A DNA stretch of 64,000 nucleotides from Haliclona indistincta. Its lineage: Eukaryota > Porifera > Demospongiae > Haplosclerida > Chalinidae. The notes beneath the pieces were generated by a model. That model was given only the letters and a program-made list of their open reading frames with translations. It was not told where the DNA came from and made no database searches. Location: the NCBI GenBank assembly GCA_964017065.1, contig OZ024789.1, positions 12,767,823 through 12,831,822 of the forward strand, in the 5' to 3' direction. The position numbers and the translations under genes are program-made. This document shows positions 1-12,092 of this stretch, in pieces. Position 1 is the stretch's first letter. Every line of letters begins with the position of its first letter.

Positions 1-362
1 AATCTAGCATAATTATAACCACTATATTTCAAACAGTATACTGCCTATATATACGTAAGAGATTACTAGAGTATACATGCAGCAGGTTTACTGAGATATA
101 CATGCAGTGTTTTACTGAGTTATCATAATCTTTCCCTCAGTCTGAGGAGCCAGCTACCAAAGATGAGCTGTAGAGCACACACACCAGTGGAGTGAAGCAG
201 AAGAGACTTTAGAAGATTCTGTTTTCATTAGTACAAGCAATTTTGTACATCTCATCACTAATAATACATGAACTCTATGTCATGAATACAACTACATGAT
301 TAGTATCTGTATACACACAAGGACTAGCAGTAACTGGTGCATGTGAATGAGTGATAGCTACT
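1..362. other. 3' flank of Kelch-ZU5-Death gene copy 1
   Basis: No gene is seen. The first 25 bases match 25379-25403, the exit of the 36-bp satellite array, and the remainder matches 26191-26505 downstream of copy 2. The duplicated unit therefore probably begins in satellite sequence just outside the window. In copy 2 about 790 bp of extra sequence separates the two matching parts. Confidence 0.7.
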
Positions 363-2976
363 TCATGATCTAGTGTCCAGCCATTCCCTGATCCCAGCAG
401 CTGTACTGTTCTCATCAGCTTCCTCTAGTGTGTTGATGATAGTCTCCCAGGTGAATGGAACCTTTTGCTCTCGTTTCCATTGGTCAAACACCTTGCTATA
501 GAGACGCTTTTGATCGCTGGTCTGTTGCTCAAATGCTTCCAGAGTTGATATTTCAATCTCTAGTTGCATTCCTATATCGTACCACTTGGTCGGTATCTTC
601 TTAGCAACTAAGCTCATCAATTTAGGGATTGATGGAGCTTGAGAATATGCTGCAGCCTTGTCAGCTGCTGGTATGTGGGGCACTGCTGCTGGCGCCTGGG
701 GCACTGCTGCTGGTGTCTGGGGCACTGCTGCTGGTGTCTGGGTCACTGCTGCTGGTGTCTGGGGCACTGCTGCTAGTGTCTGGGGCACTGCTGCTGGTGT
801 CTGGGGCACTGCTGCTGGTGTCTGGGGTACTGCTGCTGGTGTCTGGGGTACTGCTGCTGGTGTCTGGGGCACTGCTGCTGGTGCCTGGGGCACTGCTGCT
901 GGTCTTGAGGTTGTCAATGAAACTACATGGATGTCATAATTATGATATTTTGTACACACAATAATCAATCATCTCTTACCTTCTGTCTGAGGGTAAAGTA
1001 TTTGAAAAGCCTTCAGACTTGACACTCCAGTAACAACCATCTTGTGACTAATATGAGCCGCTTCATGGGCTGACAACAGCTGGAACTCAAATCCACAGTG
1101 TGGAATCCGTTTACCAATTTTGTAGTTTAATATTGAAGATTTAGAAATCTAATAAAGGTTCACAAATCATGTGCTACGTTATGAATAGACTGCATGTGCA
1201 TTGCATGTTAATGTACCTGAGAGGGCGATGATAAAGGCACTATTTTCCATTGTTCTACTTTTTCTTCCTGATGATCTAGCTCAATAGCAGGACTAGTATC
1301 GTTATCAATGACAATCTCAAATGTTGTTTGGTCCTCATTCCACAGTTCATATCTTTGTCTCACTTTCTGAAAAGAAATATGTGAGTATATTACATTGTGT
1401 CAGTGAGATAGGGATATTTAGCTTCATGCATATTTATACCTCATAAATCATACCTGTAGATTAGGCTCAAGATCCCTCACAACCACAAAGTGGAAATCAA
1501 CAGCAGTCAGAGGACTGGCTAGTCGTTGCTTGTAGAACATGAAGGCTGTGCAGAGTGTGTCTGTATCCTCTGGTGCTGTTTCTCCTAGTAATGAGAACTG
1601 CTTCAGCTTGATGGCTCCATACTGAGTGTGTGAGCTGAACAATCCATCTCGTTCACGGAATCTGTACGGCAGCTGACTCTGTGAGCACTTGGCGATGATG
1701 AACTTGAACTGGGAGCATTGATCCTCACTGCGTACAACAGCGCAATGCTGTATGTTGACAGACACCTCTTTTATGAACTCTATGCTGGATGAGACCCAGT
1801 AGATGGCACTGATCAACTGCCTGTTCTCAGGGAACTCAAACTGGCCGGCTAGAATCACCTTCACGCCCACACTGACAGTCGCTCCAGGAGGAACAGCACC
1901 TTCAGGGATCTCAATGAAGAACCCATAGCCAGGCCACTCTACTTTCTGAGGCTTGTCTCCCACAACCTCCAGTACAGTCTCCCTGTACACTTCAACACCA
2001 CGCAGGAAGTCTGCACCACATGCACAGTCACAAACTGAAGGACATGCATTAGTAGCTTACCTGGAGCTATGCTGAGATAGTTCACCTGGACACTAGTATC
2101 AACGACAGATCTTGGTTTGATAGCTACAGTGTAGTGAGCTACTAGCAGCAGCTGTGAGCTGGGCAGCATCACTCACCTTCTAGCAGCTGCTGGTTCCTCC
2201 TCTTCACTTGATCAACTATACACAGTTACACTAGCAATGATGAGCTGGTTAATAACTCACTCTAATACTCACATTTCTCTAGCATCAGTTGACCATCACT
2301 TTCCAACATTGAGATCTGTTGATCTCTAGCATAGGCCATTCTCTTGGTTTGCTCCAATACTCTTAGAAGCTCTTGCTGTTCCTCCTCACTAGCTGCCAGC
2401 TTGGTCTCACTAGCTGTCAGCTTGGTCTCATACTCATGGATGACTATCACAGTGTGCATACAGTGAGATGCAGAGCTGCAGTATAGAGATACTCACCATC
2501 TGCAGTGAGGTCCACCTGTGTGCTCTCGTCACTTGCTAGCTTAGTCTGTGCAGCTACAATGAGAACACATTCCACATGCAGACTCCTCCCATCACAGTCT
2601 ACTTACTCTTCTGTTGCAGTTTCTCTAGCAGCTCTTGTTGCTGTTCATAGTCGTCTCTGCTAGCAGCCATTTTCTTCTGCATGCCATACACATCATCCTC
2701 TAGTTTAGAACACTTCTGATCCTTCTCCTGTGAATCACGCTGAGCAGCATTGAGCTTTTCCATTAGCTCCTGCTCTCTCTTCTTGCTAAGTTGAAGACTG
2801 TCTTCATAAGCATGAATGACTGATATAGAGAGAGAGAGGGAGGGAGAGAGGGAGAGACGAAGGGAGGCAGAGAGGGAGGGAGGGAGAGAGGGGAGAGGGA
2901 GGGTGGGAGAGAGGAGAGAGGGAGGGTGGGAAAGAGGAGAGAGAGAGGGTGGGAGAGAGAGAGGGAGAGAGGGTGG

Positions 2977-3009
<33 letters not shown>

Positions 3010-3437
3010 AGGAAGGAGAGAGGGAGAGACGAAGGGAGGCAGAGAGGGAGGGAGGGAGAGAGAGAGAGAGAGAGGGAGGGAGCGAGAAAGGGAGGGAGGG
3101 AGGGAGGGAGAGAGGGAGGGAAGGAGAAAGGGAGGGAGAGAGAGGGAGGGAGAGAGGGAAGGAGAGAGAGAGAGGGAGGGAGAGAGGGAGAGACAGATGG
3201 AGGGAGGGAGGGAGGGAGAGAGAGAGAGAGGAAGGGAAGGAGAAAGGCAGGGAGAGAGAGACGTAGGGAAGGAGAGAGGGAGGGAGAGAGGGAGAGAGAG
3301 AGGAAGGAAGAGAGATAGGGAGGGAGAGTGGGAGAGAGGGAGGGAAGGAGAAAGGGAGGGAGAGAGAGGGAGGGAGAGAGATGGAGGGAGAGAGGGAAAG
3401 AGAAAGGGAGGGAGAGAGAGAGGAAGGGAAGTAGAGA

Positions 3438-3532
<95 letters not shown>

Positions 3533-3747
3533 AAGAGAGAAGAGGTGGTAGGTGAGTGTGCCTCAGTGTGTGGTTACCATCTTCTGAGGTGAGTTCAAGT
3601 GATGTCTCTTTAGCTGGTTCTGTGTCATTGTGTGATTCTGTTTGAGGAGAAAAAGAAGACATATAAAGGTAGATTGTCAAAATTAACATAACCACAAACC
3701 ACAGTTCAGTGATGAATATCATTACATAAGAAGCATATGTGTGCATG

Positions 3748-3810
<63 letters not shown>

Positions 3811-5237
3811 TTGTTACTAACCATGTTTGTCTTGTTTCTCATCTCTCTCATCAATATTGGTCTCATGCTGCTGTGAACACCACAACACATCAACCACTGT
3901 CACCAACCACACACACCTGCTTCACCTGATCCTGCACCTGGAGTCTGAGCACTCTAACCTCCTCCTCCACCTCACTGATCCTCCTCTGATAAGACTGCTC
4001 GCTCTCCTGTAGTTAATGAAGGAAACAGCTCACTCACTACACACTCTACAATATTGACTGTATCTAGATCTGACCAATGGTCACACTAACCTGAAGTTGC
4101 TGTAGCTGTCTTCTCTCAGTGTCTAGTTCTGATATTCTCAGCCTAATCCTCAGCTCATGAGATGCTCCCTTTATCCTGGCCTCTCTCAGTCTCTTCTGGT
4201 ATTCTGTGTTGTTGCTCAGTGTCTCTCTCTCCATCACTCTCTCCACACACCACTGCCCACTAGTGTCCTGGACTGTATGGAGGAGATGAGCTGTTATGTG
4301 CAGTCCACCACTGTCAGTGTGTGCATCAGCTGCTGTAGCTACTGCTGATTACTGCATGGACACACACTGTGCTCACTTAGCTCTATAACACTAGTGCCAG
4401 CCTTGAGATGATATCCTCCAAACACTAGTATCCAGACACAGTGGGCTCCTAGATGAAACACTGACACTGAGTGATGGTCTCGTTGTGTCACTGAATCAGG
4501 TAGTGTTGGTAGCTATAGAACACAATAAAACAACACATTATAAGAACCATACAATACTACATGACATGTACAGTATCTCATTATAATAGAATCAAATTAT
4601 AAAGTTCTCAAGTCAAGTGGAACTATTCCTCACACATCAAACCACAACCAAGTTAATTAGTTATAACTTAATAACTAATTTAGTAATAATGACAAAAAAA
4701 GCAGTTAATAAAGCACCAAAGGAGCAGATGCCTCGGTGCAGTAGCATGTATGCTAGCATGCAATTAGCAGATGCATATGACAGCACGTATGCATGAATGC
4801 AGTAGATCCATGAAAACATCAAAACAGTATCATAGAAGCATGCAATGCAAGCTACAGTAGAAGTGACCAGCAGATCCATGGAACATGCAGGCAAGCAGCA
4901 GATCATAGCAACAGTGCTATGGAAGCACAGGCTAGTGGCAGCTATCCAGCAGCAGGCAAGCAGCAGATCATAGTGACAGTGCTATGGAAGCGCAGGCTAG
5001 TGGCAGCTATCCAGTAGCAGCAGATCATAGCAACAGTGCTATGGAAGTGCATGCTAGTGACAGCTTATCCAGCAGCAGATCATAGCAACACTGCTATCGA
5101 AGCGCAGGCTAGTGGCAGCTATTCAGCAGCAGCAGATCATAGCAACAGTGCTTATGGAAGCACAGGCTAGTGGCAGCTATCCAGTAGCAGCAGATCATAG
5201 CAACAGTGCTATGGAAGTGCATGCTAGTGACAGCTTA

Positions 5238-5273
<36 letters not shown>

Positions 5274-8200
5274 TCATAGCAACAGTGCTATGGAAGCGCA
5301 GGCTAGTGGCAGCTATTCAGCAGCAGCAGATCATAGCAACAGTGCTATGGAAGCACAGGCTAGTAGCAGCTATCCAGCAGCAGCAGCAGGCAGCAGATCA
5401 TAGCAACAGTTCTATGGAAGCGCAGGCTAGTGGCAGCTATCCAGCAGCTGTACAAGCTGTTGTACAAAAGTTGTATTGAAGCCAAACAGAATAATGTAGC
5501 TGGGCGTGACTGTAACTGCTTGCTCGCTCCGGCTCACCTGTCCAGCAGCTAAGTGAACTCAAACACGCTTTCGCTCGCTAGTTTCACTGCTGCCAATGGA
5601 GTCGCGCGAGCTGTACTATCACAGATCAAGCCTTCAAGTTGCACTTTAGCCATCTGTAGACAGTTTTGTCTATGAAGTAGGCCCGAGCGCTCAAGACGGC
5701 TGTTTAGGTTAGCAAATCACGCCATAACTTCAAAACAAAGGCTTTAATAGCAAATCTATCAAATTTGATTTTCATAAACTATCGAGATCTACCTGTATTG
5801 CAAGTTTCAGCGCTTAGTAGCAAGCGGTTGCTGAGATACGCATTGCGGACACACACACACACACACACACAAACGAACAGACTACTGTATGCCTCGTGGC
5901 TCCGCCCACACCTCGGCATAATTAGTCTATTGTACAGTTCATCATTCTGTGAAATGTCATGATCATCTTGTTAGTACACAATGTGTGAGCACATTCACAA
6001 TGTGCAGGTTGTAACTAAATTCATGTGAAATACCTTGATCCATTGGTTAGTATCACATAACCACACATCACCATCAGTCAGATCACTAACTCCTCCACTC
6101 ATCACAAACACAGGACCAGTAATGTGTGATGCAGAATGGCCAAATCTCCCCACAGGCCATTGGACAGACTGACTAACTGGTTTCTTGATCTTGCTCCAGT
6201 TCTGAGAAGACAAAGATATCATAGACTCCTAGAAATATCACAGGCTATAGACTAATGCAATACGCTTGCTACACTGATGTTGTGCAAGATTGGAGCAATG
6301 AATACTCAAATGATGATATGTATGAAGAATGTATTATAATGATTGTGTGTATCAGTGATTATGAGATCAATATGATGTGATCAGATCACACAAGAGTGGA
6401 GCCACAAATCAGTGCTATACTATTCATACAGTGTCTACAGCACTCACCACAGAATGTCTCTCCAGATCTACAATATACAAATCATCAGAGTAGAGGCTTG
6501 ATGGAGTGGTACCACCAAACATAGCAGCCCTCTTCCCTTCCACTGTTGTTAGTGTGAAAAGATAACATGGGGGAAGAGCTTGTCCTGTGACTACTGGTGA
6601 GCTCCACCCATCATCTGGAGGACAATAACAACTCATGAGTTATAACACATTAACAGCTAGACAGAGTTGTGAGGCATAGGTGGAGGAATGCCACCTATTG
6701 TATTTGTTGGTAGAAAACAGAGGGAGGTGTGCCTGTGAGCGAAGGCGTGTGAAGAGCAGGATGGGCACCAGACTGAGCATGCATGCCCTGATAAGAGACA
6801 TGGTTTACGTGCAGCGTAACTGAGGGGTGCTGCAAGTGATCCCACAGAACGCATGTGCACTACACTGAGTATAAGCATGCATGGTTGATGTCATCTGGCA
6901 TTTGGCCCTATAACTCTACGCTATCTTCGCTCTGAATATTGGAGGGTTAGCTGCAGGACGAAGGTGGTAGCCTTCGCCCTGGCCCAACCCAAATGGTGTT
7001 GAGAATAGTTATATCAACTACCAACCTCTGTTTCATCACATTGAGGGGTGCGATGAGGGTATAGGCATCCTCAATGGAGAATAACTAGGGGGTAGTGCTA
7101 GGCGGTATCTAAAATTGTATACCGGTATTAAAAGTATCAACAATACCGTGGTATGAGTAAATACCAGTTGTTTTAATCCTCTGCACAAGTTTCAGCTGAT
7201 GATGTTGTGATAAACATATTTTCACATTATTTTTACAAGTACACTGACATGTACATGTTAGTTGTGACAATGTTCTGAGATAGTATCGTATTACAGGTTC
7301 TCAGCTAAGAAAACTAACATGTTTAGACATGCTAGTTTACTAGCAGGTCATACTAACATACTAAGAAAACTAACATGTTCAAATACCGCTGTTGTGCAAA
7401 CTGAAACCGTAAAACCGGTATATATGCATTATTACCGCACATAATGATTAAATACCAGTATACCGCCCAGCACTACTAGGGGGGTTAAGGCCATTAAATT
7501 TGAGAGGGAGGGACCTGCCTGCTGAGCATAGAGGTGAGGCAGGAGTGATGGGGTGCAAAAACTAGAGGTAAGTCGATCGCGTGGCAGATCACGTGAGTAG
7601 ATTAGTGTGGACACACCTCCTCTGCAGTTAACTCTGTTTAATTGTACCAATTAAACAACATTAAACAGTAACTTTGAGACAACACGTATTATCATCTCTC
7701 TCATTATGAGAGATTGGTCTATGAACGAGGCTACTCACTATACTATAAGAGGACTATACTGAGACAACACAGTACTGATCACTCACTTGTGGACAGAGAG
7801 AAAATGTGTTGTTCATTGGTACATACACCAATACCACTATATGGTTTTTGATACTTTGCTCCATGTTGTGGTGATGATGGGACAGCATGACCCAACCCTC
7901 CCACCACATACAAGAGGTCCTCCTCTCCATCAGTGAAGTGCACCATTCCACACCATCGCTTCTGCATTGGTGCCCCACCTAGCTCTGTTGTTGAGGGAGC
8001 CAACATCCTCCATTGCAGGGTGGAGGTGCTCAGTGTGTGAACACTGTTCCGGTAGCAGTCATCGTGACCACAGTAACCACCGAAATAGTGCAGCTCATTC
8101 CTGACCGCAACACAGGAATAGCCCATCACTCCCAGTGGAGGTGTTCCACTAGTGGTGCGCTGCTCCCAGCAACCAGTGTTCACGTCGAACACCTCCGCAC

Positions 8201-8423
8201 TGGAGAAAAACTGACGCTTCTCAGCGCTATCGTGAACCCGCGGCATTCCATCCTGGTCTCCAGCCCACAGGTAAAGATGATCGCCAGCAACAGCTGTGCT
8301 GTGACCATGACGACCAGCGGGTTCCCTCCATCCATCCACTGTGAGGAGTAACAATCAGTCACTGTTTGAACACCTGACACAACTCATGAACTCACCTCCT
8401 CGCTGCTGCTGAGGAGCGGACAT
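363..8423 (-). CDS. Kelch / coiled-coil / ZU5 / Death-domain protein, copy 1
   Basis: A multi-exon gene that I read as an innate-immune or apoptosis-type adaptor; the role is inferred from the domains. Exon 1 (8396-8423) starts at an ATG. Exons at 7787-8338, 6448-6614, about 6033-6200 and 4377-4512 encode Kelch repeats with the typical GG and Y/W pattern. Exons between about 4270 and 2060 are short, rich in Glu, Gln and Lys and predict coiled coil. The ZU5 domain lies at about 1450-1990. An exon at about 980-1150 may be UPA-like, as in UNC5, PIDD and ankyrin. The last exon (363 to about 920) has a Pro-Ala repeat linker and a Death domain ending in DTRS. Junctions show GT/AG. Introns carry a 700-bp purine tract and two insertions absent from copy 2. 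Domain calls are firm; exact exon limits in the coiled-coil part are approximate. Confidence 0.85.
661..905. repeat. 21-bp coding minisatellite in the Pro-rich linker
   Basis: About eleven copies of a 21-bp unit that reads PAAVPQT on the minus strand, inside the last exon just upstream of the Death domain. The unit length keeps the frame, so copy-number changes alter linker length only. Copy 2 of the gene has a different, non-repetitive Gln/Pro/Ser linker exon at about 26886-26998. Confidence 0.9.
2826..3530. repeat. (GA)n/(GGGA)n purine tract in an intron
   Basis: About 700 bp of almost pure purine on the plus strand, hence pure C/T on the transcribed-sense minus strand. It ends directly at the AG of a 3' splice site of the Kelch-ZU5-Death gene (exon begins about 2820). 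It looks like an overgrown polypyrimidine tract. The long apparent reading frames in it, Ser/Leu/Pro or Arg/Glu/Gly, are artefacts of the repeat. Confidence 0.95.
3752..3809. repeat. (GT)n microsatellite
   Basis: About 29 GT units in an intron of the Kelch-ZU5-Death gene. Copy 2 has the same tract shortened to about 10 units at 31480-31499. Confidence 0.95.
4690..5925. mobile_element. Copy-1-specific insertion carrying a ~60-bp minisatellite
   Basis: The sequence on either side is continuous with copy 2 (junction near 32130-32230), so about 1.2 kb was gained here, or lost in copy 2. About nine imperfect copies of a 55-70 bp unit (CAGATCATAGCAACAGTGCT core, then a CAG run) lie at about 4860-5450, followed by 500 bp of unique sequence ending in an (AC)n run. 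Both ends carry a TGCC-GG-TG-like sequence in opposite orientation, so a transposon is possible, but I could not fix TIRs or a TSD. Confidence 0.55.
6655..7660. mobile_element. ~1-kb insertion in a Kelch intron (copy 1 only)
   Basis: Copy 2 reads straight across this point (near 32938). The insertion is flanked by near-identical CATTAACAG / CATTAAACAG, a possible target duplication of about 9-10 bp. No intact gene is visible. A hAT-type MITE is nested at 7093-7475. The class of the outer element is unknown to me. Confidence 0.6.
7093..7475. mobile_element. hAT-like MITE, 383 bp
   Basis: Terminal inverted repeats of the form TAGTGCTRGGCGGTAT are followed on both sides by TACC-GGTATT-like subterminal repeats. 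The exact 8-bp direct repeat CTAGGGGG flanks it at 7085-7092 and 7476-7483. An 8-bp TSD with TIRs of this type fits hAT. There is no coding capacity, so it is non-autonomous. It is nested in the larger insertion. Confidence 0.8.
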
Positions 8424-8533
8424 GATGGAGGAGGAAGAAAGTGACCGAAATCTTGAGAGCTCTGTTAGCAGCGTGGGAGTGACTTAAACTTAGCCACACC
8501 TTTCTTTTGATGCGCTTCTAATAGAATACCAGC
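8424..8533. promoter_or_regulatory. Divergent promoter, copy 1
   Basis: Only about 110 bp separates the ATG of the minus-strand Kelch-ZU5-Death gene from the ATG of the plus-strand ANKLE2-like gene. The same arrangement is kept at 33687-33808, with one short replaced block (near 8441-8460). No TATA box is obvious. A shared bidirectional promoter is inferred from spacing and conservation. Confidence 0.55.
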
Positions 8534-8632
8534 ATGGCGGACACGTTGGAAGAGCTCAGTGATGCTGGACTACGGGAGCTACTCTCTGCCTACTCCATCA
8601 CTCAGGCGGTGACTCCCTCTACCCGCAGTCTA

Positions 8633-9599
8633 AGGTAAAGTTGCCTAATTTCGGTCACCGCCTATTTCCGGTCACTTTGCAGAAAACCCATCGTCCTGGA
8701 AAGAAGGGGCTTTCACTTCAGCAGCCAATATGCTGCCTTCGTAGTGGCAACATCCCTCTACCACCACAGCCAGACTGAGGCTAACTGACTACTTCCTGTT
8801 GGTATAATCGGCACCACTCTGACCCTTTGTATGCTTGACGAAGCTGAAGTAAAAAAGAGAAACATTGCCTTATGAATTTTAATTCTTAAAAGAAGATGTA
8901 ACTCGTTAGCAAACTAAGCCTAAACTAAAGACTGAACATTAATGAAAATGCAGACATAGTAGTATCCTGCTATCTTCAGCGATTTCGAGCTGGCAGATGC
9001 GTGAATCATGGTAGGTGGAGCTCATTTCAAGCTCTACGTGGGCGGTGACATTGCAAAACAGCTTTTACTAATTTCTCAGCCGCGAAAACAAATAAAATCA
9101 TGCAGACAGCTTTGAAAGCGGTAGGAGACGACCAAAGCTGATCGTAGCGCGGCACACAATTTCGGAAATCTCTACAGCACTTAGCATTTAGACCAACTAT
9201 AGCTGTACCAAGAATCCGTGCCAGAAACATCTGCTAAATGCAATCATTATACAAAAGTACTGCTTACTGTGAATAATAGAATGTTATAGGATGCTGAGCA
9301 CATCTATTTCTAGCAAAAAACAGCCGCCAAACTCTCGTCGTTAGCATAGAAAGTCGTTTTTCAAAGTGACCGGAATTACCCAATTTAACCCCGATTTTCG
9401 CTATTTATGGTTACTAGTTTTTATTAATTCTTGCTGCCAAGAAGCATCGAATCTTCAACGCCAACTTCCTCCTGCTGAAAGAGTATACCCAGTTGTATCA
9501 GTGACTGCAGTGCAAGAGCTCGTGGCTCGTTCGTCTTGGCGCTCGGTGCGTGCAAACCTGAACGAGCCAAACAGTGGCCGGAAATAGGCCACTTTACCT
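8633..9599. mobile_element. Non-autonomous DNA transposon (MITE), 967 bp
   Basis: The ends are inverted repeats: AGGTAAAGTTGCCTAATTTC at the left and, read inward from the right, AGGTAAAGTGGCCTATTTCC. The TTTCCGGTCAC motif recurs subterminally in both orientations (about 8668 and 9365). Copy 2 lacks it. A neighbouring 73-bp exon deletion makes the target duplication hard to define. The left end places a strong splice donor (AAG/GTAAAG) and the right end TTTACCTAG at the exon edges. No transposase is inside. Confidence 0.75.
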
Positions 9600-11169
9600 A
9601 GCTAGTCCAGTAGCTGCAGCTCAGCTAGCTCGACCAGAGGATGGTACAGGTGTACTAATGGACGGCACTACCAGTTCTCCCTACTATGGCTCTAAAGCAG
9701 AGGCGCTGGTAGCTGTAAAGAGTCTTCCACCAGGAGTACGGTTCACCATAGTGGAGTCTGCACCAGCTGCCAGCCTGACACAGGTAGAGCTGACTGGGTT
9801 TACCTTGCAAACACACGAGGAACAGTCTGAAATCACGACTGATGCAGCAACGATATCAGAAAAGGCTAACAGATATCCCAGTGTTAAAACCCAGGATCTG
9901 TCTCGTCTTATAGAAGACGGCAAAGCAGCTGAGTTTGCTGACATGGTTTGGGACAATCCACGTCATCTCATCACTTCAGGCGACACTCCAGAGATTCTTC
10001 AGGTCCCAACACGTTCCAATGCACTCCACTGTGGTGCCTCTCAGTGCCAGCTAGCAGTGTGTAAGGAGGTGATTGCTATTATAGAGAGCAGTCGATTTTG
10101 GGAGTTGATCTATCCTGATGATACTGCTGAGACTAGAGCAAAGAGACGTGATCATCTTATTGATCTGTACCTGAACATGCAGGACAAGATAGTGAGTCTT
10201 GTGTAGCCTCACCTCCAGGCAGCTCTCTCTGCTGGGGAGATGGCCTGTCTGTGCATGGTCCAAATTTTGTAAAACATAGCGTACGATTGGTACAATTTTA
10301 CACACACTATCACGTCATGTTCGTTTCCTGAAACAGCAATGAGTGGCTAGTTTAAGCTATGTACGAAGGCTTCTGGTGCATTCTCACGACTTAGTACAAA
10401 CTATAAAGCTGTTCTGTATACCAGATTCGTATGCTACTTCATTTGATAACTTTGTCTAATTTGCCAGAACACACATGCGTTTGCGGCGAAATTTAAATTG
10501 TCTCGTGTCCAGGTCACTATACATTAAGTGGTCTGTATGTGATGTGTGTGTGTATACTGATATTATAGTGTCTCCTTGTTGTGTAGAATAATGACACACC
10601 TCTTCATATCGCTAGTCGGTTTGGTTATGAGGAGATAGTGTCCTTCCTTGTTGGTCAACCAAGCATTGATAGAACCATCAGGAACAGAGATGGTGAGACT
10701 GCCATGGACGTGGTGTGTAGACGAGCCAAGGAGAGGACAAGTGGTCTTGCTCAGACAATAAAACAGCTCCTAAAAGGTGCATTATCTTCTAGTAGAGACC
10801 AGAGATCATGATTCCTCTTCTCTCTCACAGATCCTGACTTGTATTATGTACCAGTGATCAGAGCGACTGACAACTCACTGACTCCTTATCTCGGCAGCCC
10901 CTGCAAGATGGAGGGACAGTCGACTGAGGAGAGCCCAAGAGAGACACTGCTGTCATCACCTGTGATAGGACACGCTCTTGCTGGACCAATGAGTGAAGCA
11001 AAGGCTAGTTAGTAAGATGACACACTAGCCATTGATTCTGATCCATACATGTAGGCTCATGAAGTGTACCAGCAATGGCACTCTCCCACTAGTAGTGCTG
11101 ACAGGAGACAAGCTAGTGTCATCAAACGATCAGATCCTGACAGAGGTTGGGAGAGGATTGGAAGGTACC

Positions 11170-11450
11170 ATAATACCCTCACTGACACACCCACTCAAGG
11201 GTGGTGTGATACACTCACTGACACACCCACTCAAGGGTGGTGTGATACACTCACTGACACACCAACTCAAGGGTGGTGTGATACCCTCACTGACACACCC
11301 ACTCAAGGGTGGTGTGATACACTCACTGACACACCCACTCAAGGGTGGTATGATACCCTCACTGACACACCCACTCAAGGGTGGTGTGATACACTCACTG
11401 ACACACCCACTCAAGGGTGGTATGATACACTCACTGACACACCCACTCTG
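11170..11450. repeat. 36-bp minisatellite in an ANKLE2 intron (copy 1 only)
   Basis: Seven to eight copies of a 36-bp unit containing CACTCAAGGGTGGTGTGATA. It follows a splice donor at 11164. The same intron in copy 2 holds only one partial unit, so the array grew after the duplication. The unit has no stop in several frames, which creates spurious ORFs. Confidence 0.9.
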
Positions 11451-11491
11451 CCTCTGATCTCAGTTGCTATGTTACTAGTGCCTGCATGGAC

Positions 11492-11596
11492 GGCCTACTG
11501 TAAAACCCGGAATTCCGCCCGGAATTCCGGATGTCAAATTTTGTATGAAAAACGGGTCAAATTTAGAGAGAAACAACACTCGCTCAGGCTCATATG
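11492..11596 (+). repeat. MULE left terminal inverted repeat
   Basis: Pairs with 16546-16659 in reverse. It contains two GGAATTCCG blocks against three in the right copy, then about 70 bp of near-identical A/T-rich sequence. Confidence 0.9.
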
Positions 11597-12092
11597 AAAT
11601 CGACGGCCGATGTTGGGCCATGGGACTACTAGCATGGATCCGCTGTGCACACACTGGAGTCGTCGTAAGTGCAGTGATTCCTAGGTAGTCTAGAGAACAA
11701 GAACTCACGCAAATGGTTCACGTGTCGCTCGTTCATCAAGGGCGAGCTACAGTATGCATGTAGCTAACGCAACGTGCAAGTTTCAGATAGTCTTACGAGG
11801 CTGCGCGCGTTAGTATCCCGGCTGGTCCTGAACATGACATACACGCAGCTGTTGGAATGAAAAACCTAGCGAGCTATCTATATAAAGCTAGTAACTAGCA
11901 TTAAGTCACTCTAGTGGGCGGAGCTCAACTATCGGTCCGCCCAACTCGCATTGATTTCAGTATCCTTATAATAAAGTTGACAATGAATGACACAATTTAT
12001 TATAATCAGTTGATCATGTATTCATGAAAGTGATACACAAAAGTAAACAATAATCTGTCATACAGCTGACCAAAGTAAGTGAATAAGTGTTG

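Larger units (their letters stand above)
8534..11480 (+). pseudogene. ANKLE2: ANKLE2-like gene, copy 1 (interrupted and 3'-truncated)
   Basis: Opens with the same MADTLEELSDAGLREL start as copy 2, but the LEM domain is cut at 8632. A 967-bp MITE sits there and about 73 bp of exon, including the second LEM helix, is gone. After the MITE the homology resumes (9600-10190: viroplasmin-like fold and ANKLE2 core), then the ankyrin exon (about 10588-10775) and further exons to about 11164. Homology to copy 2 stops at 11480, right beside the MULE, so the C-terminal exons are missing. Small in-frame deletions also distinguish it. If the MITE ends are used as splice sites the phases do not match (two leftover bases on each side), so a full protein is unlikely. 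Confidence 0.8.

Noticed and set aside
2816..3592. Arg/Glu/Gly or Ser/Leu/Pro-rich proteins in the purine tracts (also 30004-31286)
   Set aside because: Simple-sequence DNA inside introns; the reading follows only the GA or CT repeat.
8013..8351. Plus-strand frames opposite the Kelch exon (also 33276-33614)
   Set aside because: Shadows of the minus-strand Kelch coding sequence, which has the domain signature and splice sites.
9366..9587. Short frame inside the ANKLE2-interrupting element
   Set aside because: Lies within a MITE that has no transposase similarity.
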